DNA from: Draconibacterium sp.
GTDB taxonomy: Bacteria; Bacteroidota; Bacteroidia; Bacteroidales; Prolixibacteraceae
Assembly: GCA_027011835.1 (NCBI GenBank)
Contig: JALUZN010000342.1
Location: 1-21,627, forward strand
Reading direction: 5' to 3'
Length of the DNA stretch: 21,627 bases
A model generated the notes under the pieces. The model saw only the letters and a program-made list of their open reading frames with translations, made no database searches and was not told the origin of the DNA. The position numbers and the translations under genes are program-made. Position 1 is the first letter of the stretch, and the number at the start of each line of letters is the position of its first letter. Shown piece by piece: positions 1 through 7,477 of the stretch.

Positions 1-131
1 GGCTTTATATTGATTGTGTTGCAATGTCATGTTATTTTAAAATAATTAAACCGCAAAGATGAAATTATTTTTTAATCCACCTACTTTTCAAGGTGATCCG
101 TGATCCCAAATAAACTTAGAAAAACGGGCAT

Positions 132-163
132 AAAAAAACCTCTCCAATTTTTTGGAGAGGTTT
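132..163 (-). terminator. Rho-independent terminator of rpsT
   Basis: Read on the minus strand, an 11-bp perfect stem (arms 153-163 and 136-146, loop of six at 147-152) is followed by a T-run, seen as A at 132-138. It lies 21 bp past the rpsT stop codon and should end the tRNA-Glu/rpsT transcript. Confidence 0.9.
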
Positions 164-183
164 ATCTATATCGTAATTTTCTT

Positions 184-435
184 TTACAACGAACTAACTT
201 TAACAGCTAATTTTGATTTTAAATTTGCTGCTTTGTTTTTATGAATGACATTGATTTTTGCCAATTTATCAATCATAGAAACTACTTTCGGATACAATGT
301 TTCTGCCTCCGCTTTGTCGGTAGTATTGCGCAGAGCCTTAATTGCATTACGTGTTGTTTTTGCGTAATACTTGTTATGAACTCTTCTTTTTTCGTTCTGA
401 CGTATTCTTTTTAAAGCTGACTTGTGATGTGCCAT
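184..435 (-). CDS. rpsT: 30S ribosomal protein S20
   Basis: This is a primary-binding protein of the small ribosomal subunit that contacts 16S rRNA during early 30S assembly. The 83-residue product is very basic and opens MAHHKSALKRIRQNEKRR, the N-terminal signature of S20. The rest is helical and Lys/Arg/Ala-rich, and the length matches the bacterial family (about 83-90). The ATG is preceded by an A-rich stretch with no Shine-Dalgarno sequence, as is normal in Bacteroidota. It begins 22 bp after the encoded CCA of tRNA-Glu on the same strand and has a strong terminator downstream. I infer that the two genes share a transcript from the promoter at 562-592. Identity is secure from sequence and length. 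Confidence 0.97.
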   Translation of the reverse strand: MAHHKSALKRIRQNEKRRVHNKYYAKTTRNAIKALRNTTDKAEAETLYPKVVSMIDKLAKINVIHKNKAANLKSKLAVKVSSL

Positions 436-457
436 TTTATTGTCTTTTTTTTTAAAT

Positions 458-532
458 TGGTAGCCCGTAGGGGATTCGAACCCCTGCTACCAGGATGAAA
501 ACCTGGCGTCCTAACCCCTAGACGAACGGGCC
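458..532 (-). tRNA. tRNA-Glu (anticodon TTC), CCA encoded
   Basis: The minus strand folds as a cloverleaf. The acceptor stem GGCCCGT pairs with ACGGGCT and is followed by A and an encoded CCA (458-460). The anticodon stem is CCAGG/CCTGG with loop TTTTCAT, giving anticodon TTC, which reads GAA/GAG. The T arm is AGGGG-TTCGAAT-CCCCT. Length is 75 nt including CCA. It lies between lptB and rpsT, close enough to rpsT to be co-transcribed. Confidence 0.98.
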
Positions 533-561
533 AATCTATATTCCCTTATTTTTAGGGACTG

Positions 562-592
562 CAAAAATACTTCATTTTTGTAATCCGCCAAA
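562..592 (-). promoter_or_regulatory. Promoter for tRNA-Glu/rpsT
   Basis: On the minus strand, TTTG (589-592), a 19-bp spacer and TATTTTTG (562-569) match the Bacteroidota housekeeping consensus (TTTG, 19-21 bp, TAnnTTTG). The predicted start is near 555, about 23 nt before the mature tRNA. The short leader contains a TCCCT/AGGGA hairpin. This is a motif match only and has not been shown experimentally. Confidence 0.72.
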
Positions 593-730
593 CTTTTTTT
601 AAGGTTTTTTTGTTTCGCTCCAACCTTTTTCGTTAAATAGGCTGTTTTCTTAATTAAGCGGTGCAAAGAAAATGATGTTTTTTGATTCTGCAAATCAATC
701 TCGAATAAATTGATAAAAAACTTAATTTTC

Positions 731-1453
731 TTAACGAAGCTCAAAGTTTTTACCTAAATATACCCGTCGAACATCTTCGTCTGCAGCAAGTTCTTCGGCA
801 GTTCCTGCTTTTAAAATTTTACCTTCGAAAAGCAGATACGAACGGTCGGTAATAGAAAGAGTTTCGTGTACATTGTGGTCGGTAATAAGTACACCAATAT
901 TTTTCTCTTTGAGTTTAACAACAATTTGCTGTATATCTTCAACTGCAATTGGGTCGACACCGGCAAAAGGCTCGTCGAGTAAAATAAATTTTGGGTCGAT
1001 GGCTAGTGCACGAGCAATTTCTGTTCTTCGCCGTTCTCCACCCGAAAGCTGAATGCCTTTACTTTTTCGAATATGTTCGAGCCCAAACTCATCGATAAGT
1101 GTCTCAAGTTTTTCTTTCTGATACTCTTTCGAATAGTTGGTCATTTCCAACACTGCTTTTATGTTGTCCTCGATACTAAGATTACGAAATACCGATGCCT
1201 CCTGAGCCAGATAACCAATTCCTTTTTTTGCCCGTTTATAAACCGGTAATTTTGTTATCTCTTCATCATCAAGGAAAATGTGCCCCGAAAAAGGTCGAAC
1301 AAGTCCCACAATCATATAAAACGATGTGGTTTTACCCGCTCCGTTTGGTCCGAGCAGCCCCACAATTTCACCTTGACTTACATCGAAACTAACCCCTTTT
1401 ACAACGGTTCGCTTCCGGTATTTCTTTACTATTTTTTCGGCTCGAAGAATCAT
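731..1453 (-). CDS. lptB: LPS export ABC transporter ATP-binding protein
   Basis: This is the cytoplasmic ATPase of the LptB2FG complex, which extracts lipopolysaccharide from the inner membrane and feeds the Lpt bridge to the outer membrane. The 240 residues carry every nucleotide-binding motif: Walker A GPNGAGKTT at 35-43, Q-loop Gln84, signature LSGGE at 136-140, Walker B FILLDE ending at Glu161, and switch His193. The motif phrases LSGGERRRTEIARALA and LLDEPFAGVDP are typical of LptB rather than other ABC ATPases, and the length fits the family. The ATG follows directly after an in-frame TAG. It sits 30 bp behind tatC on the same strand, so the two are probably one operon. The lptF/lptG partners are not in this window. 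Confidence 0.95.
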   Translation of the reverse strand: MILRAEKIVKKYRKRTVVKGVSFDVSQGEIVGLLGPNGAGKTTSFYMIVGLVRPFSGHIFLDDEEITKLPVYKRAKKGIGYLAQEASVFRNLSIEDNIKAVLEMTNYSKEYQKEKLETLIDEFGLEHIRKSKGIQLSGGERRRTEIARALAIDPKFILLDEPFAGVDPIAVEDIQQIVVKLKEKNIGVLITDHNVHETLSITDRSYLLFEGKILKAGTAEELAADEDVRRVYLGKNFELR

Positions 1454-1483
1454 CTACTTAAATAACGTTAATTTCTTTCTATA

Positions 1484-2347
1484 TTATAACTCATCCATCT
1501 CTTTTTCACGATTTTTAACTACGCTACGCGAAATTACTATTCCAATTTCATACAAAATAACCAATGGGAAACAGACCATTAATTGACTAAAAACATCGGG
1601 AGGCGTAATAATTGCCGAAAGAAGCAACATAACAACATATGCATGTTTTCGGTACGATTTCATGAATTCAGGAGTAAGAATTCCCACCTTACTGAGAAAG
1701 TATGAAAATATAGGGAGTAGAAAAACAACTCCGGCAGCTAGTGTGATTGATGTAACCGACCCAATATACGATCGCAAATTAATCATATTCTCAACATCGC
1801 TACTAACCTGATAGGTTCCTAAAAAATGAATGGAGAGAGGAACGATTAAAAAATAACCAAATAACACACCCAATAAAAACAATAACGAGGTAAAAAAAAC
1901 GGCTCCTCCGGCATGCTTCTTCTCTTTTTCGTATAATGCAGGTTTAATAAATCTCCAAAATTCGTAAAAAACAACAGGCGATGCAATTATAAAACCTGCA
2001 ATTATCGAAACTAAAATATGTGTCGAAAACTGCCCGGCAATATTAATACTTTGCATTTTTAGTGGAACCTGATTAATTTTTATCGCCTCCGAGCCAATCA
2101 GATCTCCCAATTTCGAGAACATTCTGTTTGTCCAGAATTCAGGCAGGCGCGGACGTAGTATAATCGTATCGAAAATAAACGACTTTAGTACAAATGCCGC
2201 AATCGCAAAAATAAATATTGCTGCCGCCGATCTCACAATATGCCATCGTAATTCTTCTAAATGATCTAAAAACGACATTTCGGTCGCATTCGGTTTATCC
2301 CCCTTTTTCTTTGTTGTTTGCTCTTCCCGGGTAGTATCTTCGCTCAT
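1484..2347 (-). CDS. tatC: Sec-independent protein translocase TatC
   Basis: This is the core integral-membrane receptor of the twin-arginine pathway. It recognises RR signal peptides and recruits TatA to export folded proteins. From the ATG at 2347 the product has 287 residues. A charged N-terminal tail comes first, then the family motif MSFLDHLEELRWHIVRS, and six hydrophobic segments follow. The conserved FYEFWRFIKPALYEKEKK loop lies between membrane segments 2 and 3. An in-frame TTG at 2356 would add three residues, but I prefer the ATG because the predicted transcript starts only about 15 nt upstream of that TTG. tatA is not in the window. The next gene, lptB, follows by 30 bp, which suggests co-transcription of two envelope functions. 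Confidence 0.95.
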   Translation of the reverse strand: MSEDTTREEQTTKKKGDKPNATEMSFLDHLEELRWHIVRSAAAIFIFAIAAFVLKSFIFDTIILRPRLPEFWTNRMFSKLGDLIGSEAIKINQVPLKMQSINIAGQFSTHILVSIIAGFIIASPVVFYEFWRFIKPALYEKEKKHAGGAVFFTSLLFLLGVLFGYFLIVPLSIHFLGTYQVSSDVENMINLRSYIGSVTSITLAAGVVFLLPIFSYFLSKVGILTPEFMKSYRKHAYVVMLLLSAIITPPDVFSQLMVCFPLVILYEIGIVISRSVVKNREKEMDEL

Positions 2348-2377
2348 GAAAATCAATTTTTTTTTGAAAAAACTTCA

Positions 2378-2407
2378 CAAATATAGTACTTATTAATATA
2401 TACTCAA
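2378..2407 (-). promoter_or_regulatory. Promoter for tatC-lptB
   Basis: On the minus strand, TTG (2405-2407), a 19-bp spacer and TATATTTG (2378-2385) match the Bacteroidota consensus. The predicted transcript starts near 2371, giving a leader of about 24 nt before the ATG at 2347. The -33 TTG lies inside the outer arm of the dispersed palindrome at 2399. Confidence 0.7.
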
Positions 2408-2450
2408 TTCATGTTGCTTTTCTCCCCGTCAATTCTACTTAAGATTAATA
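2399..2450 (+). repeat. Dispersed intergenic palindrome, copy 1
   Basis: It begins TATACTCAATTCA, then five variable bases, then CTTTTC at 2417-2422. This matches the left arms at 6451 and 16319 at 20 of 24 positions each. The right half is degenerate, with only a CTTAAGATTAATA-like end. It lies in the gap between the divergent tatC and recQ genes and overlaps the tatC promoter. Confidence 0.6.
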
Positions 2451-2539
2451 TTTATTATAAAAATCATTAAAACCTATTGTCATTTAACTTACTTTTAATA
2501 ATTTAGAATTTACTTTTCATAAAATATGAGGGATTAATT

Positions 2540-2647
2540 ATGAAGGTGTTTAAAGGAAAAGGTAAATTTCGAGAGAGACATAATGGCCTCATTGAACTAA
2601 TGTTCAATGGCCTGAAAGACACTTTCGAAGAATCAATCCCAATGTAA
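2540..2647 (+). CDS. Possible small protein, 35 residues (uncertain)
   Basis: An ATG at 2540 opens a frame of 35 codons ending in TAA at 2645-2647. The product begins MKVFKGKGKFRERHNG and ends KDTFEESIPM, with a basic N-terminal half and an acidic C-terminal end. I recognise no family, signal peptide or membrane segment. It lies alone, about 80 bp upstream of recQ on the same strand, with no visible promoter. A perfect 8-bp inverted repeat sits in its middle. It may be a real small gene, a gene remnant, or a chance frame over a structured or operator-like sequence. The last is at least as likely. Confidence 0.2.
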   Translation: MKVFKGKGKFRERHNGLIELMFNGLKDTFEESIPM

Positions 2648-2729
2648 ATCGGGAGCAGGTTTGGATTTGCGACTTTAAACAACTTCGGTACTACAAATTG
2701 AATATAATTAGGGTTTTAAAAAGAATAAA

Positions 2730-4913
2730 ATGAATAATCTTTCACTAAAAGAAAGTTTGCAACACTTTTTCGGGTTCGACCGTTTTAAAGGTCAACAAGA
2801 GGAGGCGATAAAAAGTGTTATGGACGGAAAGAATACTTTTGTTTTAATGCCAACAGGAGGAGGAAAATCGTTAATTTACCAATTGCCGGCATTAATGCTC
2901 GATGGTACAGCAATTGTTATTTCGCCATTAATTGCATTAATGAAAAACCAGGTCGATGCAATTAGAGGTGCGCAGGAGGAGGATAATGTGGCTCACTTCT
3001 TAAATTCATCGTTATCGAAAGCAGCCATACAAGAGGTAAAAACCGATGTACTAAACGGGAAAACAAAATTACTATATGTTGCTCCAGAGTCGCTTACAAA
3101 AGAGGACAATATCGAGTTTCTGAAAAAAATAAAAATTTCGTTTTATGCCATCGACGAGGCACATTGCATTTCGGAGTGGGGGCACGATTTCCGCCCCGAA
3201 TACAGGCGAATAAGACCGATAATTGAGGAGATTGGTCACTCGCCGGTTGTGGCATTAACAGCAACAGCAACGGCAAAAGTTCAACACGACATTCAGAAAA
3301 ACCTTGGAATTCTTAATGCTCAGGTTTTTAAAGCTTCGTTTAATCGCGAGAATTTATATTACGAAGTTCGCCCGAAAGTAAAACCCGAAAATCAAATTAT
3401 TAAATTCATTAAGCAGAACGAAGGGAAATCGGGAATTATCTATTGCCTGAGTCGTAAAAAGGTGGAAGAGATTGCCGAAACACTTATTGTAAATGGCATA
3501 AAAGCTTTGGGATACCATGCTGGAATGGATGCTGCCACACGGTCGGCAAATCAAGATAAATTTTTGATGGAAGAGGTAGATGTAATTGTAGCAACCATCG
3601 CATTTGGCATGGGAATCGACAAACCCGACGTACGATTTGTTATTCACTACGATATACCCAAAAGCCTTGAAGGCTATTATCAGGAAACCGGACGTGCAGG
3701 TCGCGATGGGGGTGAAGGGAAATGCATTACTTTTTATAGTTATAAAGATATTCAGAAACTCGAGAAATTTATGCATGGCAAACCGGTTGCCGAACAGGAA
3801 ATTGGAAAGCAACTGCTACTCGACACCGTATCGTATGCCGAATCGGCCATTTGCCGACGTATAATTCTATTGCACTATTTTGGCGAAAAATACGAACAGG
3901 GAAATTGTGGAAACTGCGACAATTGTTTAAATCCGAAAGAGCAAATTGAAGCAAAAGATGAAGTTGTTCTTGCCATAAAAGCAATACTCGAAGTAAACGA
4001 AAAATACAAAGGCGACCACATTGCCAATATTTTAATTGGAAATAAATCGGCAGCAATAAAATCGTTTAAACATTACGAAAATAAATATTTTGGTAAAGGC
4101 AAAGACCACGACGAACGGTTTTGGAATGCTGTCTTCCGCCAGTCGATGGTGGCCGGAATACTAAATAAAGACATTGAAAACTACGGCCTTTTAAAAGTAA
4201 CACAAAAAGGGCACGACTTTTTGGCCAATCCGGTTAGTTTTATGTTGGTAAAGAACCACGAATATGAAGAAGAGGATGACTCCGCAGGCGGAGGAGGAGC
4301 ACCGTCGGGCGGCTCGAGTGGCGACCCACAACTGTTTTCTATGTTAAAAGACTTACGTAAAAAAGTTGCCAGAAAACACAATCTTCCACCTTTCGTTATT
4401 TTCCAGGATCCTTCGTTGGCCGATATGTCAATTCAATACCCAATATCTACCGAAGAACTTCAGCACATTCAAGGTGTGGGGCAAGGGAAAGCTCGAAGAT
4501 ACGGGAAAGAGTTTGTGGCATTAATAAAAAGGTATGTTGATGATAACGAAATTGAACGCCCCGAAGATTTAATTGTAAAAACGGTTGCAAACAAATCGAA
4601 GTTAAAAGTCTACATCATTCAAAGTATCGACAGAAAAATTTCGTTTGAAGACATTGCCAACTCAAAAGGGATTGAAATTTTAGAATTAATTAACGAAGTT
4701 GAAGCAATTGTAAACTCGGGAACACGACTTAATATCGACTATTACATTAATGATGTTTTAGACGAAGATCATCAGGAAGAGGTATTCGACTATTTTAGAG
4801 AGGCCGAAACCGATTCGGTTCAGGATGCGTTGGACGAACTTGGCGAAGACGAATATTCGGAAGAAGATATTCGCCTGATGCGTATTAAATTTTTCTCCGA
4901 TTTGGGAAATTGA
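2730..4913 (+). CDS. recQ: ATP-dependent DNA helicase RecQ
   Basis: This is a 3'-5' superfamily 2 helicase used in recombination, repair and fork restart. Motif 0 (FKGQQEEAI, 19-27), Walker A PTGGGKS (41-47), the DEAH box (142-145) and motif VI QETGRAGRDG (from 318) mark the helicase core. The RQC zinc site is Cys375, 393, 396 and 399. A Gly/Ser-rich linker (about 516-531) leads to an HRDC domain (about 535-612). A further helical, winged-helix-like tail of about 100 residues ends in an acidic stretch. The total of 727 residues is longer than E. coli RecQ (about 610), but I recall this extended form as usual in Bacteroidota. It stands alone on the plus strand, divergent from tatC, with its own terminator at 4940. 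Confidence 0.95.
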   Translation: MNNLSLKESLQHFFGFDRFKGQQEEAIKSVMDGKNTFVLMPTGGGKSLIYQLPALMLDGTAIVISPLIALMKNQVDAIRGAQEEDNVAHFLNSSLSKAAIQEVKTDVLNGKTKLLYVAPESLTKEDNIEFLKKIKISFYAIDEAHCISEWGHDFRPEYRRIRPIIEEIGHSPVVALTATATAKVQHDIQKNLGILNAQVFKASFNRENLYYEVRPKVKPENQIIKFIKQNEGKSGIIYCLSRKKVEEIAETLIVNGIKALGYHAGMDAATRSANQDKFLMEEVDVIVATIAFGMGIDKPDVRFVIHYDIPKSLEGYYQETGRAGRDGGEGKCITFYSYKDIQKLEKFMHGKPVAEQEIGKQLLLDTVSYAESAICRRIILLHYFGEKYEQGNCGNCDNCLNPKEQIEAKDEVVLAIKAILEVNEKYKGDHIANILIGNKSAAIKSFKHYENKYFGKGKDHDERFWNAVFRQSMVAGILNKDIENYGLLKVTQKGHDFLANPVSFMLVKNHEYEEEDDSAGGGGAPSGGSSGDPQLFSMLKDLRKKVARKHNLPPFVIFQDPSLADMSIQYPISTEELQHIQGVGQGKARRYGKEFVALIKRYVDDNEIERPEDLIVKTVANKSKLKVYIIQSIDRKISFEDIANSKGIEILELINEVEAIVNSGTRLNIDYYINDVLDEDHQEEVFDYFREAETDSVQDALDELGEDEYSEEDIRLMRIKFFSDLGN

Positions 4914-4939
4914 TTAAGCATTTTACTGTACAGTATATT

Positions 4940-4965
4940 AAGAGTCATTTGTTGGCTCTTTTTTT
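4940..4965 (+). terminator. Terminator of recQ
   Basis: The stem AAGAGTC/GGCTCTT (4940-4946 with 4954-4960, one T-G wobble) has a 7-nt loop and is followed at once by a T-run to 4965. It lies 27 bp past the recQ stop codon. Confidence 0.88.
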
Positions 4966-4991
4966 ATGCACATATATGTTGTAGAAATTAT

Positions 4992-4999
4992 TACTTTTG
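4992..4999 (+). promoter_or_regulatory. Candidate -7 box for ahcY
   Basis: TACTTTTG fits TAnnTTTG exactly and lies 37 bp before the ATG at 5037. No TTG is found 19-21 bp upstream, so the -33 element is missing or weak. I see no S-adenosylhomocysteine riboswitch fold in the short leader. Confidence 0.5.
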
Positions 5000-5036
5000 C
5001 ACCGATTTTTTTGATAACAATTTGAAAAACAAAAAT

Positions 5037-6434
5037 ATGACAGATTATAAAGTTGCCGATATAACATTGGCAGATTTTGGGCGAAAAGAGTTGGATATTG
5101 CAGAAAAAGAGATGCCGGGACTAATGTCGATTCGGAAAAAGTTTGGCCCGTCGAAACCATTAAAAGGAGCACGCATAACGGGAAGTCTACACATGACCAT
5201 TCAAACCGCAGTTTTAATTGAAACACTGGTTGAGTTGGGTGCCGATGTGCGTTGGGCAAGTTGCAATATATTCTCGACACAAGATCATGCCGCCGCTGCC
5301 ATTGCCGCTGCAGGAGTACCGGTTTTTGCATGGAAAGGCGAAACACTCGAAGAGTACTGGTGGTGCACAAAGCAGGCACTAAGTTTCCCAGGCGGAAAAG
5401 GGCCGCAACTTATTGTTGACGACGGAGGCGATGCAACACTTCTTATTCATAAAGGATATGCTGCAGAGAACGACGCAACGGTTTTAGATGTTGAACCGGA
5501 GAGCGAAGAGGAGGGCGAAATTCTAAAACTATTGAAGAGCACACTCGCCGAAGATAATCAAAAATGGCACCGTACAGTTGCTGAGTGGAAAGGTGTTTCG
5601 GAGGAGACAACAACCGGAGTACACCGTTTGTATCAAATGTTCGACAAGGGAGAATTGCTTGTTCCGGCAATTAATGTAAACGACTCGGTAACAAAATCGA
5701 AATTCGATAACTTATACGGATGTCGTGAATCGTTGGCCGATGGAATTAAGAGAGCAACCGATGTAATGATTGCCGGTAAAGTTGTTGTTGTTGCCGGATA
5801 CGGCGATGTTGGTAAAGGATGCGCCCACTCGATGCGAAGTTACGGAGCTCGTGTAATTGTTACCGAAATAGACCCTATTTGTGCACTGCAGGCAGCCATG
5901 GAAGGGTTCGAAGTAAAAACAATGGAAGACGCACTTTCTGAAGGAAATATTTACGTAACAACTACCGGAAACAAAGACATTATTACGGCCAAACATATGG
6001 CTGAAATGAAAGACCAGGCGATTGTTTGTAACATCGGCCATTTCGACAACGAAATTCAGGTAGCTGAATTAGAAAACTGGCCAAATATTAAAAAGAAAAA
6101 TATTAAACCACAGGTCGATAAATATGTTTACGAAGATGGTCACAGTATTTTTCTACTCGCCGAAGGACGTTTGGTAAACCTCGGTTGTGCTACCGGACAC
6201 CCCTCGTTTGTAATGAGTAATTCGTTTACAAACCAAAGTTTGGCACAAATCGATTTATGGCAAAACGACTATGAAGTTGGCGTTTTTACCCTTTCGAAAA
6301 AGCTCGACGAGGAGGTAGCCCGTTTGCACCTCGAGCAGTTGGGAGTTAAACTTACAACACTTTCCGACGACCAGGCCAAATACCTTGGCGTGCCTAAAGA
6401 AGGACCTTTTAAACCGGAACACTACAGGTATTAA
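5037..6434 (+). CDS. ahcY: Adenosylhomocysteinase (SAH hydrolase)
   Basis: This enzyme uses bound NAD+ to split S-adenosylhomocysteine reversibly into homocysteine and adenosine. That removes the inhibitory product of methyltransferases and feeds the methionine cycle. The 465-residue product has the signature AINVNDSVTKSKFDN, which includes the catalytic Lys and Asp, followed by LYGCRES. It also has the Rossmann motif GYGDVGKG (254-261) and the NAD-contacting VTTTGNKDII. The C-terminal KPEHYRY supplies the Lys and Tyr that reach into the neighbouring subunit's NAD site. The ATG at 5037 gives the usual MTDYKVADI start. A TTG 15 bp upstream is in frame but unlikely. It is monocistronic, with a terminator at 6490. 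Confidence 0.97.
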   Translation: MTDYKVADITLADFGRKELDIAEKEMPGLMSIRKKFGPSKPLKGARITGSLHMTIQTAVLIETLVELGADVRWASCNIFSTQDHAAAAIAAAGVPVFAWKGETLEEYWWCTKQALSFPGGKGPQLIVDDGGDATLLIHKGYAAENDATVLDVEPESEEEGEILKLLKSTLAEDNQKWHRTVAEWKGVSEETTTGVHRLYQMFDKGELLVPAINVNDSVTKSKFDNLYGCRESLADGIKRATDVMIAGKVVVVAGYGDVGKGCAHSMRSYGARVIVTEIDPICALQAAMEGFEVKTMEDALSEGNIYVTTTGNKDIITAKHMAEMKDQAIVCNIGHFDNEIQVAELENWPNIKKKNIKPQVDKYVYEDGHSIFLLAEGRLVNLGCATGHPSFVMSNSFTNQSLAQIDLWQNDYEVGVFTLSKKLDEEVARLHLEQLGVKLTTLSDDQAKYLGVPKEGPFKPEHYRY

Positions 6435-6450
6435 GTTGTTATTACCAATT

Positions 6451-6488
6451 TATACTCAACTCAAATAGCTTTTCGTGAGTTAAGTATA
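6451..6488 (+). repeat. Dispersed intergenic palindrome, copy 2 (short form)
   Basis: A 13-bp left arm TATACTCAACTCA pairs with the right arm TGAGTTAAGTATA with one mismatch, across a 12-nt loop that includes CTTTTC. The left 24 bp match the arm at 16319 at 21 of 24 positions. It lies between the ahcY stop codon and the ahcY terminator, so it would be transcribed as an extra 3' hairpin. Confidence 0.65.
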
Positions 6489-6489
6489 C

Positions 6490-6527
6490 AAAAGAGGATT
6501 CAAAAAAAACTGAGTCCTCTTTTTTTT
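6490..6527 (+). terminator. Terminator of ahcY
   Basis: A 13-bp stem (6490-6502 with 6511-6523, one T-G wobble) has an A-rich 8-nt loop and ends in a T-run to 6527. It is a strong intrinsic terminator. Its T-run overlaps the -33 box of the next promoter. Confidence 0.93.
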
Positions 6528-6555
6528 GATTTTCTACTAATAAACCCTAATTTTG
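6525..6555 (+). promoter_or_regulatory. Promoter for the thioredoxin-like gene
   Basis: TTTG (6525-6528), a 19-bp spacer and TAATTTTG (6548-6555) give an exact Bacteroidota consensus match. The predicted start is near 6562, leaving a leader of about 64 nt. The -33 box is built from the last T residues of the ahcY terminator. Confidence 0.75.
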
Positions 6556-6625
6556 AAATGAACAGAAAAATGAACAACCTTAATTATCACAATACAACCT
6601 TTAATAACATCAAAAAAATAATGTC

Positions 6626-7477
6626 ATGAAACGTATCTTACTCCCTTTAACCTTATTGTTTATTTTAACATCATTCGCTCATTCTACTCCTTGGATTTAT
6701 ACACTTAATCAGGCCAAGATATTTGCCAAAGCAAATAACAAACTTATATTAATCGATTTTTATGCTCACTGGTGTGGCCCATGCAAAAAAATGGATGAAG
6801 AGACCTGGTTAGATGATGAAGTTTTACAACAACTTGACCGTGTTGTTGCCGCAAAAATAAATGTTGACAACAATCGTTCGGTTGCCGCATCTTATGGAAT
6901 TAAATCAATTCCTTCACTTTTTATTACTGATGCATGGGGCAATATTCTCTACCAAGAAAAAGGTTATAAAACAAAAAGTCAAATTTTAAAATTGCTTTCC
7001 GAAATACCTGACAATACAAAAGAAATATACAACGAAATGCGTTTCTTGGAAAACAACAAAAAAGATCCGGTATTAATTACAAATGTTGCTATCAGCTATC
7101 AAAAAGCAGCGTTGCCACTTTCAGGAAAAATAAGAAGCATATTTTTACGATCAAGTAATTCGTATTTGCGAACAGCAAAAAAATATTTCAAGAAAGACAA
7201 GAATTCTATCGCGATTGAACATTCCGACCTATTAAGAAATTACAACGACATAATTGGAGGGCATCCAAATTCAGCAGTTAAAACTATCGAAAAAAAAGGA
7301 GTTGAGAAGTTCAAAAAAGAAAATACAAACTTTGCATTATTCGTTTTAATTCAGGGATTATTACAAAAAAAAGAGATGGAGAATGCAAAAAAGTACTTTG
7401 AGATATTAAAAGAGAAAAATAAAAGCAACTTGTATGTTGAAGAGTTACAAAAAAATTATACAGAAGAATTACGATAA
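6626..7477 (+). CDS. Exported thioredoxin-fold protein with helical C-terminal domain
   Basis: The 283-residue product opens with a signal peptide (basic MKR, hydrophobic 4-18, likely cleavage near AHS at 18-20), so it probably acts in the periplasm. Residues about 28-130 form a thioredoxin fold. The active site is WCGPC (49-53), in the context LIDFYAHWCGPCKKM, and a cis-proline lies in SIPS. This resembles the thioredoxin_7/DsbD-gamma type seen in Bacteroidota. From about 150 to the end it is Lys/Glu/Asn-rich and helical, resembling a degenerate TPR region, with no family I can name. Both active-site cysteines are present, so it should be redox active, but its substrate is unknown. It has its own promoter, and no clear terminator follows. 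Confidence 0.85.
   Translation: MKRILLPLTLLFILTSFAHSTPWIYTLNQAKIFAKANNKLILIDFYAHWCGPCKKMDEETWLDDEVLQQLDRVVAAKINVDNNRSVAASYGIKSIPSLFITDAWGNILYQEKGYKTKSQILKLLSEIPDNTKEIYNEMRFLENNKKDPVLITNVAISYQKAALPLSGKIRSIFLRSSNSYLRTAKKYFKKDKNSIAIEHSDLLRNYNDIIGGHPNSAVKTIEKKGVEKFKKENTNFALFVLIQGLLQKKEMENAKKYFEILKEKNKSNLYVEELQKNYTEELR

Larger units (their letters stand above)
2348..2729. other. Divergent intergenic region tatC/recQ
   Basis: This gap of about 380 bp holds the tatC promoter and palindrome copy 1 at its left end. A possible 35-codon reading frame (2540-2647) lies in the middle and contains a strong inverted repeat (CATTGAAC, TAAT, GTTCAATG, 2590-2609). I found no clear TAnnTTTG box pointing towards recQ, so its promoter is not identified. 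Confidence 0.6.

Noticed and set aside
511..744. 77-codon frame on the minus strand starting with TTG inside the lptB end
   Set aside because: It runs over the tRNA-Glu promoter (562-592) and into the tRNA gene itself, starts with TTG and shows no family similarity.
5022..5036. Upstream TTG start for ahcY
   Set aside because: The ATG at 5037 gives the normal family N-terminus, and ATG is favoured over TTG.
5000..5036. S-adenosylhomocysteine riboswitch ahead of ahcY
   Set aside because: The leader after the -7 box is only about 30 nt, too short for the fold, and no pairing is visible.
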